Source: Litorivicinus lipolyticus
GTDB taxonomy: Bacteria > Pseudomonadota > Gammaproteobacteria > Pseudomonadales > Litorivicinaceae
Assembly (NCBI RefSeq): GCF_009650135.1
Contig: NZ_CP045871.1
Span: 558,001 to 622,000, forward strand
Length of the DNA stretch: 64,000 nucleotides
Direction: 5' to 3'
In this document: positions 44,848 to 54,710 of the stretch, piece by piece
Layout: every line of letters starts with the position of its first letter
Position numbering within the stretch: position 1 is the stretch's first letter
The notes under the pieces: generated by a model
What the model saw: only the letters and a program-made list of their open reading frames with translations
The model's database searches: none
Told to the model about the DNA's origin: nothing
Position numbers and translations under genes: made by a program

Positions 44848-47061
44848 TTAAGCGCTACGTTTCAGTCCCCGCAAACGCAGCGCGTTCATGACCACAAACA
44901 CCGATGATAGCCCCATCGCGCCGGCCGCGAACATGGGCGACAGTAACCAGCCCATGGCCGGGTAAAACACGCCCGCGGCAACGGGAATCAGCGCAACGTT
45001 ATAGCCAAAGGCCCAAAATAAGTTTTGGTGAATATTGCGCAAGGTCGCATCGGACACGTTAATCGCGTCGACAACGCCTTGCAGGTTGCCGCTCATCAAC
45101 ACCACATCAGCCGATTCGATGGCGACATCGGTGCCGGACCCAATGGCGATGCCAACGTCCGCGACCGCCAGCGCCGGCGCATCGTTGATGCCGTCGCCGA
45201 CGAAGGCCACCGGGCCGCCGGTTTGCAGGGCACGCAGCGCCGCCACTTTGCCGTCGGGTAATACGCCGGCGATGACCTCGGTGATGCCCAACTCGCGTCC
45301 AATCGCCTCAGCCGCGGCGGGTTGGTCGCCACTGATCATGACCAGCCTCAATCCGCGCGACTTGAGGGCTTGTATGGCGCCAGGCGTGCTGGCCTTGATC
45401 GTGTCTGCAACGGCGATCACGCCGACGGGCAGGCCATCGCGCTCTAAGTAGGCGAGGGTTTTACCGGCTTTTGCGAGGGCCTGATCGGCACCGTTAAAAA
45501 CCGAAAAGTCCGAGTCCATCATGGCCCGCGAACCCAGCGCCACCTCGGCGCCCTCAACGCGCCCGCGAATGCCGCCGCCGGTGACGCTGACGACGCCCTC
45601 GGCGCTGGCCAGTTCGGCCGGCGCTGCGGCCACAATGGCACGCGCGATCGGGTGCTCTGAATGGGCTTCCAGTGCCGCCGCCAGCGCCATCAGCTGGTCG
45701 ACGCTGACACCCTCGGCACACAGTTGGTCGGTCACCCGCGGCTTGCCCTCGGTCAGTGTCCCGGTTTTATCCAGTGCAACTGTGGTGACCTCGGACAGGG
45801 CTTGAAGGGCATCGCCGCGGCGAAATAAGACGCCAAATTCGGCGGCCTTGCCGGTCCCGATCATGATCGACGTTGGCGTCGCCAAACCCATCGCACAGGG
45901 GCAGGCAATGATTAGCACCGAGACCGCGGCGACCATGGCCAATGCCGGTTGGTCGCTGAGGCTGAGCCACGCCAGCAAGGTCAGCGCCGACAGCCCCATG
46001 ATCGCCGGCACGAACCACAGCGTGACGCGGTTGACGACTGACTGAATCGGCAGTTTGGCGGACTGGGCGTCCTGTACGGTGGCAATAATTTTAGCCAGCA
46101 CCGTGTCCGCGCCGGTCTGGGTGACGTCGCAGTCAAAACTGGCGTTGGTGTTCAGCGTACCGCCAATCAAGGCGTCGCCGGGGCCCTTGGCGACCGGGAT
46201 CGGCTCGCCGGTCAACATGGATTCGTCGACATGGCCTTGGCCGCTGACGATTTCAGCGTCCAACGCAATGCGTTCGCCCGGGCGTACGCGGACCCGGTCG
46301 CCGCGATGGATGTGGGCGATTGGCCGTTCCACCGGGCGCCCCTTAACCAGCACCAGCGCGGTATCCGGTTGCAGCCCCACCAGCCGCTGAATCGCCTGGC
46401 CGGTTTGACCCTTGGCACGGGCCTCTAAAAAGCGACCCAGCAAAATCAGCGCAATAACGACGGCGACGGATTCGAAGTACACCGCGTGGGCGGCACCGGG
46501 AATCAGGCCGGGGGCAAACATCACCACCAGCGAAAACACAAAGGCTGCGGTGGTACCGACCGCCACCAGACTATTCATGTCCGGCCGACCCTGCAGCAGT
46601 GCTGGAAATCCATGGCGGTAAAACGGCCGCCCAGGACCTGCCATCATGGCAATCGCAAACAGCAGTTGCAGCGGGTGGTTCCAATTGCCCAGGGTGCGTT
46701 CGACCCAATGGTGCATGGCCGGCACCAGATGCGCGCCCATCTCGACAATGACGACGGGCACGGCTAACGCTGCCGCGAGTATAAATTGACGGCCGAGCTG
46801 GCGCGTTTCGCCGGACAGGTCAATCACCGGGACGGGCGCTTCGGGCGCCTGATAACGGGCAGGGTAGCCTGCGTTGGTGATGACCTGGGCAATGTCGTCA
46901 TGGCTGATTTGGCTGGCATCAAAGATCACCGTGGCACGTCGCGTCGCCAGGTTGACCGCAGCCTCGATCACCGCCGGGGTCTCACTCAGCGCTTTGTCGA
47001 CCCGTCCGACACAACTGCCGCACGACAGGCCTTCGATTTGATAACTGGCAGTTTCGTTCAT
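44848..47061 (-). CDS. copA: Cu(I)-exporting P1B-type ATPase CopA
   Basis: 737 residues. One N-terminal heavy-metal domain with Cys14-x-x-Cys17 ([11 protein letters not shown]), eight transmembrane helices, the ion-site motif CPC in [13 protein letters not shown], phosphorylation motif [11 protein letters not shown], the nucleotide-site HP (SEHPIARAI) and the hinge [18 protein letters not shown]. One HMA domain rather than two is normal for many proteobacteria. It exports Cu(I) from the cytoplasm and is preceded by a typical MerR-family promoter. Confidence 0.97.
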   Translation of the reverse strand: MNETASYQIEGLSCGSCVGRVDKALSETPAVIEAAVNLATRRATVIFDASQISHDDIAQVITNAGYPARYQAPEAPVPVIDLSGETRQLGRQFILAAALAVPVVIVEMGAHLVPAMHHWVERTLGNWNHPLQLLFAIAMMAGPGRPFYRHGFPALLQGRPDMNSLVAVGTTAAFVFSLVVMFAPGLIPGAAHAVYFESVAVVIALILLGRFLEARAKGQTGQAIQRLVGLQPDTALVLVKGRPVERPIAHIHRGDRVRVRPGERIALDAEIVSGQGHVDESMLTGEPIPVAKGPGDALIGGTLNTNASFDCDVTQTGADTVLAKIIATVQDAQSAKLPIQSVVNRVTLWFVPAIMGLSALTLLAWLSLSDQPALAMVAAVSVLIIACPCAMGLATPTSIMIGTGKAAEFGVLFRRGDALQALSEVTTVALDKTGTLTEGKPRVTDQLCAEGVSVDQLMALAAALEAHSEHPIARAIVAAAPAELASAEGVVSVTGGGIRGRVEGAEVALGSRAMMDSDFSVFNGADQALAKAGKTLAYLERDGLPVGVIAVADTIKASTPGAIQALKSRGLRLVMISGDQPAAAEAIGRELGITEVIAGVLPDGKVAALRALQTGGPVAFVGDGINDAPALAVADVGIAIGSGTDVAIESADVVLMSGNLQGVVDAINVSDATLRNIHQNLFWAFGYNVALIPVAAGVFYPAMGWLLSPMFAAGAMGLSSVFVVMNALRLRGLKRSA

Positions 47062-47085
47062 GGCAACGTCCTCTGTGGAAACCTG

Positions 47086-47116
47086 ACCCTAAGGTTTCCA
47101 CTGACTGGAAGGTCAA
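47086..47116 (-). promoter_or_regulatory. CueR-type promoter of copA
   Basis: On the minus strand, -35 TTGACC (47116-47111) and -10 TAGGGT (47091-47086) are separated by 19 bases, the long spacer that MerR-family activators correct by twisting DNA. The spacer holds the dyad TTCCA-GTCAG-TGGAA (47110-47096). The copA start is 25 bases downstream. Confidence 0.88.
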
Positions 47117-47136
47117 GCCTCTGATAGATTATCCAC

Positions 47137-48318
47137 ATGATAAAACCAGACTTCCAAGATCCGGCGACCTTGCGTGGCCACATTGCCAAAACCCTGGCCT
47201 TTTACGAACCCCGTGTGTTCGACCCGGCGGGCGGTTTTTTTCAACACTTCAAAGACGACGGCCAGGTCTACGACGCCGCCACCCGCCACCTGGTGTCCAG
47301 CACGCGGTTTGTCTTTAATTACGCGATGGCCCTAAAGGCCGGTGGTCCGGCGCACTACCGCGACTGGGTGCGCCACGGCCTGGACTACCTGGAACAGCGC
47401 CACCATCAACCCGGCCGCGGCTATGCCTGGGTGCTGTCCGGTGACCAGGTGCTCGACGACACCTGTCACGCGTACGGGTTGGCCTTTGTCATGGTCGCCG
47501 GTGCCACCGCGATGTTGGCCGGGGTCGAACAGGGCCGCGCCAGTCTGGAAGCGGCCTACGATTATTTGGACCGGCACTTTTGGCAGTCCGATGTTGGTCT
47601 GTATGCCGATGAAGCCAGCGCAGGCTTTGCGGTGCTGAGCCCGTATCGCGGCCAAAACGCCAATATGCACGCCTGCGAAGCCATGTTGTGGGCCTTTGAA
47701 GCGACCGGGGAGGCGCGCTATTTGGATCGTGCGCGTGCGCTAGCGGATGCGGTGGTTAACCGCCAAGCCGCCTTGGCCGGTGGTTTGGTGTGGGAGCATT
47801 ACCAGCCGGACTGGTCGGTGGACTGGGACTATAATCGCGACGATCCCAAGCACCTGTTTCGGCCCTGGGGATTTCAGCCCGGGCACCAAACCGAGTGGGC
47901 TAAATTGTTGCTAATTTTAGACCGATTCGACCCCCAGCCCTGGCACCTGGAGCGCGCGCGGGCACTGTTCGACCACGCCGTGCGCGTGGCCTGGGACGAT
48001 CGGCACGGCGGCTTGTGTTATGGCTTTGACCCGGACGACCGGGTCTGCGATGACGACAAGTATTTTTGGGTCCAGGCCGAATCCATGGCGGCGGCGTACC
48101 TGTTGTACCAAGCCAGCGGCGAGTCCGATTATTTGGACTGGTATCAAAAATTGTGGGGCTACAGCTGGGATCACATGATCGATCACCGGCACGGCGCTTG
48201 GTTCCGTATCCGTAACCGCGACAACAGCCCCCAGGACGACCTCAAATCGCCGGCCGGTAAAACCGATTACCACACCATGGGCGCCTGCTACGAAGTGCTG
48301 CGGGCAATGCGGGCTTAG
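47137..48318 (+). CDS. AGE-family sugar isomerase/epimerase (mannose isomerase-like)
   Basis: 393 residues, an (alpha/alpha)6-barrel enzyme. ATRHLVSSTRFVFNYAMA, GQNANMHACEAMLWAFEATGE, HLFRPWGFQPGHQTEWAKLLL and KYFWVQAESMAAAYLLY carry the catalytic and substrate His, Arg and Glu residues of D-mannose isomerases and N-acylglucosamine 2-epimerases. Best guess is interconversion of mannose and fructose. The divergent copA promoter is adjacent. The aldo/keto reductase gene follows after 26 bases. Confidence 0.88.
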   Translation: MIKPDFQDPATLRGHIAKTLAFYEPRVFDPAGGFFQHFKDDGQVYDAATRHLVSSTRFVFNYAMALKAGGPAHYRDWVRHGLDYLEQRHHQPGRGYAWVLSGDQVLDDTCHAYGLAFVMVAGATAMLAGVEQGRASLEAAYDYLDRHFWQSDVGLYADEASAGFAVLSPYRGQNANMHACEAMLWAFEATGEARYLDRARALADAVVNRQAALAGGLVWEHYQPDWSVDWDYNRDDPKHLFRPWGFQPGHQTEWAKLLLILDRFDPQPWHLERARALFDHAVRVAWDDRHGGLCYGFDPDDRVCDDDKYFWVQAESMAAAYLLYQASGESDYLDWYQKLWGYSWDHMIDHRHGAWFRIRNRDNSPQDDLKSPAGKTDYHTMGACYEVLRAMRA

Positions 48319-48344
48319 GGCCTAAAACCATCAAATAGGAATGC

Positions 48345-49337
48345 ATGATGACGAATAGAAAAATTGGCCGATTTGAGGTCTCCGCACTGGGGCTGGGTTG
48401 CATGAGCCTGTCGCATGGCTATGCCACGCCGCCGTCGATCGACGAGGGTGCCCGTGTTCTAAACAGTGCCCTGGACGACGGTTATACGCTGCTCGATACC
48501 GCCGCCATGTATGGGTTTGGTGCCAACGAAACGCTGTTGGCCAATTCGATCATGCATCGCCGTGACGACTTTGTATTGGCCTCCAAAGGCGGCATGTTTC
48601 GGGATGATCAGGGGCAGCGATTGATCGACGGCCGCCCACAGACCTTGCGCACGCATTGCGAGGCCAGCCTGGCACGGCTGAACACCGATCGGATTGATCT
48701 TTACTATTTGCACCGCTGGGACAAATCGGTGCCCATCGAAGACAGCGTCGGCGAGATGGCGCGTTTGGTCGACGAGGGCAAGGTGTTGGAGCTTGGGCTT
48801 TCAGAAGTCAGCGCCGACACCCTGCGCCGCGCCCATGCGGTTCACCCGATCGCGGCGCTACAAACCGAATACTCACTGTGGACGCGTAATCCAGAAATTG
48901 CCGTGCTCGATGCCTGCAAACAGATGGGCGTGGCGTTCGTCGCATTCAGCCCGTTGGGCCGCGGATTTTTAGCCGGCGGTGTCGCGGACAGCGCGGCGCT
49001 GGAGCCCGGTGACATGCGCGTCAATATGCCGCGCTTTAGTGCCGACAACCTGGCCATCAACCTGGGCTTGCTGAATGCGATCGACACCGTGGCCGGGGCG
49101 ATGTCCGCGACTCGAGCGCAGGTTGCGTTGGCCTGGTGCTTGGCCCAGGGCGATCACATTGTGCCGATTCCGGGCACGGCTGACGCCGCGCACGCGACTG
49201 AAAACTGGGGCGCGCTTGACCTGCACCTACGCCCCGAGCACCTGGCCTTGTTGAACCAAGGCATTAACCAATCAACCGTGGTCGGCGGCCGCTATACGCC
49301 GGCCTTTCAAGCGGAAATCGACACCGAGACCTTTTAG
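48345..49337 (+). CDS. Aldo/keto reductase
   Basis: 330 residues, a (beta/alpha)8 NADP-dependent oxidoreductase. The catalytic tetrad is visible as Asp and Tyr in LDTAAMYGFGANE, Lys in ASKGG and His in YYLHRWD. AGGA lies four bases ahead of the first ATG and seven ahead of the second, so the start may be 48348. The gene ends in an overlap with the convergent Gfo/Idh/MocA gene. The substrate is probably a sugar or other aldehyde, given the neighbours. Confidence 0.9.
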   Translation: MMTNRKIGRFEVSALGLGCMSLSHGYATPPSIDEGARVLNSALDDGYTLLDTAAMYGFGANETLLANSIMHRRDDFVLASKGGMFRDDQGQRLIDGRPQTLRTHCEASLARLNTDRIDLYYLHRWDKSVPIEDSVGEMARLVDEGKVLELGLSEVSADTLRRAHAVHPIAALQTEYSLWTRNPEIAVLDACKQMGVAFVAFSPLGRGFLAGGVADSAALEPGDMRVNMPRFSADNLAINLGLLNAIDTVAGAMSATRAQVALAWCLAQGDHIVPIPGTADAAHATENWGALDLHLRPEHLALLNQGINQSTVVGGRYTPAFQAEIDTETF

Positions 49338-50368
49338 CCTGGGCGGCAGGCATCGGCGATTTGCTCCGCCACCCGCAAATTCTCGATGCCGTCGGCCAAC
49401 GACACCTTGGGCCGTTGCCGGCGCCGGATAACCTCGCCGAAATGTTCAAGCTGAGCGACCAGGGGGTCGACTGCGGCAACCGTAATCGATTGGCTTTGCA
49501 TCGGGTTCCACCACGACGATTCAGTGCCCTCGGCAAAGCGTTGCAGCCGCAGGTCCGGCACGCTCAGCGAACCGCGGGTCCCCGCCACCAGGTAACAGTG
49601 CGCGGCGTTATCACGGTGGTAGCTCGGATTTTCGCCCGACGTCTGCTCCCAACTGTGGGTCGACGCGGCGCAATCCGATAATAAAAACGTCCCCATGGCA
49701 CCGCTTTCAAATCGTATGACCACGCCGGCGGTGTCCTCGACGGCGAACTGGCGGGTGGCGCGGGATGACAGCCCAACGACCTCGGTGATCTCGCCCAGCA
49801 GGGCACGCAGGTTGCCCACTTCGTGAATCAGGTTAATCAAGATCGGGCCACCACCGGGTTGGGTGCGCCATGCCCCGGCCTTAAAATAGTCCGCCGGTTT
49901 GAAGAACAGGGCGGTTGCGTTGACCGCGACCGGCTGTCCAATCTGGCCGCTGCTGATGATGTCGCGCGCGCGCTGCATGGTCGCACTGTACACCCGGTGG
50001 TGGCCGACCAAACAACGATCCAGCATGGCATGGTGCTTGGCCTGGGCTTGCACCTCCAGCGCCTGCTCCAGCGAGTGGGCGATGGGCTTTTCGATCAGTA
50101 CCGGGAACCCGGCCTGAATGCACTGAATGGCTTGGGCGGCATGCAGGTCATTCGGCGTTGCCAGCACCACGCCGTCGATATCGTCGCGGGCCAACAAGGC
50201 CTCCAGGTCCGGTTCCAGGGGGCAGCCGAAGCGGGCTTGAATCACAGCGGGATCGGCGACCGGGTCAACCACGCAGGCCAAGCCAAGGTTGGGCGCATCA
50301 TGCAGCCGCTGGGCATGCTCTTGGCCGATCAGTCCAAAACCGACGACGGCGATGTTTATGCGGGGCAC
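49334..50368 (-). CDS. Gfo/Idh/MocA-family NAD(P)-dependent dehydrogenase
   Basis: 344 residues. The N-terminal nucleotide fold starts INIAVVGFGLIGQEHAQRL, the EKPIAHSLEQA motif carries the catalytic-site Lys, and the C-terminal part has NLIHEVGNLRALLGE. The start is the GTG at 50368 after GAGGAAG; a longer frame back into the aroE-like gene is not used. It follows that gene by 14 bases in the same direction. A polyol or inositol-type substrate is plausible but not shown. Confidence 0.87.
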   Translation of the reverse strand: MPRINIAVVGFGLIGQEHAQRLHDAPNLGLACVVDPVADPAVIQARFGCPLEPDLEALLARDDIDGVVLATPNDLHAAQAIQCIQAGFPVLIEKPIAHSLEQALEVQAQAKHHAMLDRCLVGHHRVYSATMQRARDIISSGQIGQPVAVNATALFFKPADYFKAGAWRTQPGGGPILINLIHEVGNLRALLGEITEVVGLSSRATRQFAVEDTAGVVIRFESGAMGTFLLSDCAASTHSWEQTSGENPSYHRDNAAHCYLVAGTRGSLSVPDLRLQRFAEGTESSWWNPMQSQSITVAAVDPLVAQLEHFGEVIRRRQRPKVSLADGIENLRVAEQIADACRPG

Positions 50369-50382
50369 TGTGTCTTCCTCAA

Positions 50383-51234
50383 CTAAATCAGGGCGGATTG
50401 CAGGGCGAATTTGTCCATAAAAGCCACGCGGGCGGCGGCCTCGTCGACAGCGATGCCGGTCCAAAACTCGAAGGCATCCAAGCCTTGGTAAAAAAACAAA
50501 TCGAAACCGGTGACCAGGTCCAGTCCCGCATCCGCGGCGGCGATTAACAGTGGGGTGTCGATCGGCGTGTAGACCGCATCGAATACCCAGGATTGGGCGC
50601 CAAGCCATGCCAGTTCAAAGGGGCAGCCGGGCGTGGTGTAGTGCCCAATAGGGGTGCAGTTGACCCAGCCGTCGGCGCGCGCGGCGCGATCTTGCAGTTG
50701 CTCGGCAGTGACCGTCCTGGCGTGGACCCCCTCATCACATAAGGCGCGGGCGAGGGCGGTGGCCTGAACTGGATCCAGGTCAAAGATGTCGATGCGCTCG
50801 GTGCCGACGTCGGTCAAGCCAAAGGCGACCGCGCGCCCAACACCGCCGGCACCCAGCAGCAATACGCGGCCGGCGCGGCGGTCAGCGCGGCGGTGACGGT
50901 AGGCTCGGATGAAACCGGTGTAGTCGGTGTTGGTTGCCCGAATAGTGTCCCCGAACCCGAGCGTGTTGACCGCGCCGACTCGCCGTGCTGCGCGGTCCGG
51001 CTGTGCCGCGCTATTTATCGCGATCTGTTTGAACGGCAGCGTGACGTTGCAGCCCTGGTAGCCGCGCGCGATCAGCTCGGCGAGTTGCTGTTGAAAGGCG
51101 ATCGCGGTGGCGGCGCCTGGGTCGTGCAGATGGTAGCTGAGCGGCAGGCTGTGTAGTTGCCCAAGCAGCTGATGCAACGCGGGCGCACGGGACTGCGCGA
51201 TTGAGTTGCCGATTAAGCCGAAAGTCATTGTCAT
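50383..51234 (-). CDS. Shikimate dehydrogenase-like protein (AroE family), atypical active site
   Basis: 283 residues. Substrate-side motifs NVTLPFKQIA with the catalytic Lys, VGAVNTL with Asn and NTDYTGF with Asp are present, along with LLLGAGGVGRAV for NADP. In AroE the carboxylate-binding motif is Ser-x-Ser; here it reads S-R-A, and NTDG is NTDY. This, and its sugar-type neighbours rather than aromatic genes, suggest a quinate-type or other hydroxy-acid substrate rather than the housekeeping reaction. No second aroE is in the window. Confidence 0.85.
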   Translation of the reverse strand: MTMTFGLIGNSIAQSRAPALHQLLGQLHSLPLSYHLHDPGAATAIAFQQQLAELIARGYQGCNVTLPFKQIAINSAAQPDRAARRVGAVNTLGFGDTIRATNTDYTGFIRAYRHRRADRRAGRVLLLGAGGVGRAVAFGLTDVGTERIDIFDLDPVQATALARALCDEGVHARTVTAEQLQDRAARADGWVNCTPIGHYTTPGCPFELAWLGAQSWVFDAVYTPIDTPLLIAAADAGLDLVTGFDLFFYQGLDAFEFWTGIAVDEAAARVAFMDKFALQSALI

Positions 51235-51409
51235 GGCGTGCGCGCGGGTCTCGTGGTTTTTGGGCAGTCGACGCTAGCACAAAATGTATACCAAATGGTG
51301 TGGCTAGGCAGGCCTGGCCGATAATGTTAATTAAAGGGCTGATTCGGTCATTCGGCCCCCGTCCATGCTGGTCAACACTGAGTCCAAATAATGACGAGTT
51401 AAATGCGCC

Positions 51410-53038
51410 ATGGACAACGATCCCATCGAGTTACAAGCCGGGCCTGCGAATTACGAGGCGCTGACGCCGATTTCCTTTTTGAACCGGGCCGCCCGGGTTC
51501 ACCCAAACAAACTGGCGCTGATTCACGGCGCACTGCGCCAAACCTGGGCGACCACCCAGGCGCGCTGTGTGGCGCTGGCCCAAGCCCTGATCGGTCGCGG
51601 TATTCAGCCCGGTGACACGGTCGCGATCATGGCCCCGAATGTGCCGGCGCACTACGAAGCGCATTTTGGCGTGCCCATGGCCGGTGCGATTTTGAATTCG
51701 ATCAACACCCGGCTCGATGCCGACACCGTGGCGTTTATTTTGCGCCATGGCGGCGCGCGTCTATTTTTGGTCGATCGTGAATTTGCCGAGGTGGCGGCCG
51801 CTGCGGTCAGTCGCATGGACGATCCGCCGGTGCTGATCGGTATTGACGATGCCAGTTTCGACGGCGGTTGGCTGCTGGGCGATTGCAGCTACGAGGCGTT
51901 GCTGGCCGAGGCGGACCCGGCGTGCGATTGGGTCCGCGTCGCCAGCGAGTGGGATTCCATCAGCCTCAACTACACCTCCGGCACCACCGGTAACCCCAAA
52001 GGCGTGGTCTACCATCACCGCGGCGCCTACCTGAATGCAACCGCCAACGCCGTCTCCTGGGGCATGGGACAGCACGCGCGCTATCTGTGGACCTTGCCCA
52101 TGTTCCACTGCAACGGCTGGTGCTTTCCCTGGACCCTGGCGCTGTTGGCCGGCACCAATGTGTGTTTGCGTCACGTCCGCGCCGACGACATTTTGAGCCT
52201 GATCAGCCGCGAACAGGTCGACCACTTGTGCGGTGCGCCGATTGTGCTGGGCATGCTGGCCAAAGCCCCCGAGGCGCAGCGCGCCCAGGTCACCCATGCG
52301 GTCAAAGTGATGACCGCGGGTGCGCCGCCACCGGCCAGCGTGATTCAAGCCATGGAGGCGATGGGCTTTAGCGTCACCCACACCTACGGCCTGACCGAAA
52401 CCTATGGCCCGTGTGTGGTGTGTGAATGGGACAGCGATTGGGCCGCCCTTGAAGGTGCTGAACAAGCCCGCCTTAAAGCACGTCAGGGCGTGCCGGTGCC
52501 GATGCAAGAAGGGTTGATGGTGGCCCACCCCGATACGCTGGAGCCGGTGCCCATGGATGGCACCACGATTGGCGAAATTATGATGCGCGGCAATGTCGTC
52601 ATGAAGGGCTACCTGAAAAATCCGACCACCACCGCCGAGTCATTTGCCGGTGGCTGGTTTCACTCGGGCGATCTGGGTGTTTGGCACCCTGACAGCTACA
52701 TCGAAATCAAGGACCGCTCCAAGGACATTATTATTTCCGGCGGCGAGAACATTTCCTCAATCGAGGTCGAGGAAGTGCTGTTCCGCCACCCAGAAATAAA
52801 AGACGCAGCGGTGGTGGCAATGGCCGATTCGACTTGGGGCGAGGTGCCGTGCGCCTTCGTGACCCTCGAACAGGGCAGCGCCCTCGATGCGGCTGCGATT
52901 ATTGACTACTGCCGCGCCAACATGGCGCGCTTCAAAGTACCCAAGCGGGTGCATTTCCAAAGCCTGCCGCGAACCTCGACCGGCAAGGTCCAAAAGTTCG
53001 CCCTGCGCGACATCGCCAACCAGGAGTCCACCCCATGA
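51410..53038 (+). CDS. AMP-dependent acyl-CoA ligase (possibly DmdB-like)
   Basis: 542 residues. ATP-binding P-loop YTSGTTGNPKGVVYHHRG, HTYGLTETYGP, the hinge KDRSKDIIISGGENISS and the C-terminal catalytic Lys in PRTSTGKVQK are all present. The size and the GVPMAGAILNSINTRLDAD segment resemble the ligases for short-chain or methylthio-propionate acids. It is followed by etfB (overlapping ATGA), so it most likely feeds the acyl-CoA dehydrogenase encoded four genes on. The substrate is inferred from context only. Confidence 0.88.
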   Translation: MDNDPIELQAGPANYEALTPISFLNRAARVHPNKLALIHGALRQTWATTQARCVALAQALIGRGIQPGDTVAIMAPNVPAHYEAHFGVPMAGAILNSINTRLDADTVAFILRHGGARLFLVDREFAEVAAAAVSRMDDPPVLIGIDDASFDGGWLLGDCSYEALLAEADPACDWVRVASEWDSISLNYTSGTTGNPKGVVYHHRGAYLNATANAVSWGMGQHARYLWTLPMFHCNGWCFPWTLALLAGTNVCLRHVRADDILSLISREQVDHLCGAPIVLGMLAKAPEAQRAQVTHAVKVMTAGAPPPASVIQAMEAMGFSVTHTYGLTETYGPCVVCEWDSDWAALEGAEQARLKARQGVPVPMQEGLMVAHPDTLEPVPMDGTTIGEIMMRGNVVMKGYLKNPTTTAESFAGGWFHSGDLGVWHPDSYIEIKDRSKDIIISGGENISSIEVEEVLFRHPEIKDAAVVAMADSTWGEVPCAFVTLEQGSALDAAAIIDYCRANMARFKVPKRVHFQSLPRTSTGKVQKFALRDIANQESTP

Positions 53039-53784
53039 AGGTATTGGTCGCGGTCAAACGCGTGATTGATTACAGCGTCAAAGTGCGCATCAAAGCGGAC
53101 CAAAGCGACGTTGATTTGGCTAATGTCAAAATGTCCATGAACCCGTTTTGTGAGATTGCCGTCGAGGAAGCCATTCGGCTCAAAGAAGCCGGCATCGCCG
53201 ACGACGTCGTGGTCGTCTCGATCGGGCCCAAAGCGTGCCAAGATCAGATCCGCTCGGGCCTGGCGATGGGCGCCGATCGCGGCGTCTGGGTCGAACACGA
53301 GGGCGCCCTGGGCAGCTTAGCCGTGGCCAAATTATTGGCCGCCGTGGTCGAGCGCGAAGCCCCGCAGCTGGTGTTGCTGGGCAAACAGTCCATCGACAGT
53401 GATAACAACCAAACCGGTCAGATGCTGGCGGCCCTGCTGGGCTGGCCACAAGCCACCTTTGCCTCAAAGCTGGTCGCTACAGATGGCGGTTTCGAGGTCA
53501 CCCGCGAGGTCGACGGCGGGCTCGAAACCTTGGGCCTGAGTGGGCCCAGCGTGGTGACCACGGACCTGCGGTTGAACGAACCGCGCTTTATCAAGTTGCC
53601 CGACATCATGAAAGCCAAGCGCAAACCCATGGACCATTTGACCCCGGTTGAGCTGGCGGTTGATCCGGCGCCGCGCGTGGTTATTGAACGTGTCGAGAAG
53701 CCAAGCCAACGCAGTGCCGGCATTCGTGTCGCCTCGGTCGATGCGTTAATCGACGCCCTGAAAAACCAAGCGCAGGTATTCTAA
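53035..53784 (+). CDS. etfB: Electron-transfer flavoprotein beta subunit
   Basis: 249 residues. MKVLVAVKRVIDYSVKVRI, MSMNPFCEIAVEEAIRLKEAG and GKQSIDSDNNQTGQMLAALL are the family landmarks. It holds AMP and, with EtfA, receives electrons from the acyl-CoA dehydrogenase. The ATG overlaps the ligase stop, and the stop overlaps the etfA start by one base (TAATG). Confidence 0.97.
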   Translation: MKVLVAVKRVIDYSVKVRIKADQSDVDLANVKMSMNPFCEIAVEEAIRLKEAGIADDVVVVSIGPKACQDQIRSGLAMGADRGVWVEHEGALGSLAVAKLLAAVVEREAPQLVLLGKQSIDSDNNQTGQMLAALLGWPQATFASKLVATDGGFEVTREVDGGLETLGLSGPSVVTTDLRLNEPRFIKLPDIMKAKRKPMDHLTPVELAVDPAPRVVIERVEKPSQRSAGIRVASVDALIDALKNQAQVF

Positions 53785-54710
53785 TGAGCATTCTAATCAT
53801 TGCAGAACATAACGGCGTCGCCCTGCGCGGTGCCACCTTGAACGCGCTGACGGCTGCGGCCGCGCTGGAATTGCCCATCGCGGTGCTGGTCATGGCCGCG
53901 ACCGATGCGGTCGCCCAACAGGCCGCCCAACTGCCCAACGTCAGTCGCGTGTTGTCGGCCATCAATCCCGCCTTTGAACACCCGCTGGCGGCGACCCAGG
54001 CGCCGACCGTGGTGGCCAACTTGGACGGTGTCACTCATGTGCTGGCGACCGCCACAACCTACGGCAAGGACTTGCTGCCGCGGGTCGCGGCACTGGCCGA
54101 TGTCGAGTGCATCAGCGATGTCTCGGCGATCCTTGATACCGAGCGTTTTCAGCGCCCGATCTATGCCGGCAACGCAATTGCCACGGTCCGCTCCGGCGAC
54201 CCGATCAAGGTCTTGAGCATTCGTGGTACGGCCTTCGCAGCGGCCCCGGTGGATGGCGGTTCGGCCACCATTGAGCCTGCGCTAGTCGGCGCTTTAGCGT
54301 TGCACACGACCTTTGTTGGTGCTGAACTGGCGGTCTCTGAACGGCCCGAATTGACCGCCGCATCGGTGGTCGTGTCGGGTGGGCGGGGGCTGGGCAGTCG
54401 CGATAATTTTGAGCTGGTTTACCAGCTTGCCGACGCCTTGGGCGGCGCCGTTGGGGCGTCGCGTGCGGCCGTCGACGCCGGCTTTGTTGCCAACGACCTG
54501 CAAGTCGGTCAGACCGGCAAAGTGGTGGCGCCGGATCTGTACATTGCGGTGGGCATTTCGGGCGCGATTCAGCACCTGGCCGGGATGAAAGACTCCAAGG
54601 TCGTGGTCGCGATCAACCAGGATCCGGACGCACCGATTTTTGAGTCGGCCGACTACGGCTTGGTTGGTGACCTGTTTGAGTTGCTGCCTGAATTGACCGC
54701 GAAACTTTAG
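53784..54710 (+). CDS. etfA: Electron-transfer flavoprotein alpha subunit
   Basis: 308 residues. The C-terminal FAD site is clear: SGGRGLGSRDNFELVYQLAD, the VGQTGKVVAPDLYIAVGISG stretch (in part) and INQDPDAPIFESADYGLVGD. With EtfB it makes the soluble electron carrier that passes electrons to the ETF-ubiquinone oxidoreductase encoded downstream. The stop overlaps the convergent AraC gene stop. Confidence 0.97.
   Translation: MSILIIAEHNGVALRGATLNALTAAAALELPIAVLVMAATDAVAQQAAQLPNVSRVLSAINPAFEHPLAATQAPTVVANLDGVTHVLATATTYGKDLLPRVAALADVECISDVSAILDTERFQRPIYAGNAIATVRSGDPIKVLSIRGTAFAAAPVDGGSATIEPALVGALALHTTFVGAELAVSERPELTAASVVVSGGRGLGSRDNFELVYQLADALGGAVGASRAAVDAGFVANDLQVGQTGKVVAPDLYIAVGISGAIQHLAGMKDSKVVVAINQDPDAPIFESADYGLVGDLFELLPELTAKL

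Noticed and set aside
51285..51293. GntR-like operator half-site TGTATACCA upstream of the aroE-like gene
   Set aside because: Only a short GTATAC core matches; no second copy and no GntR gene in the window.
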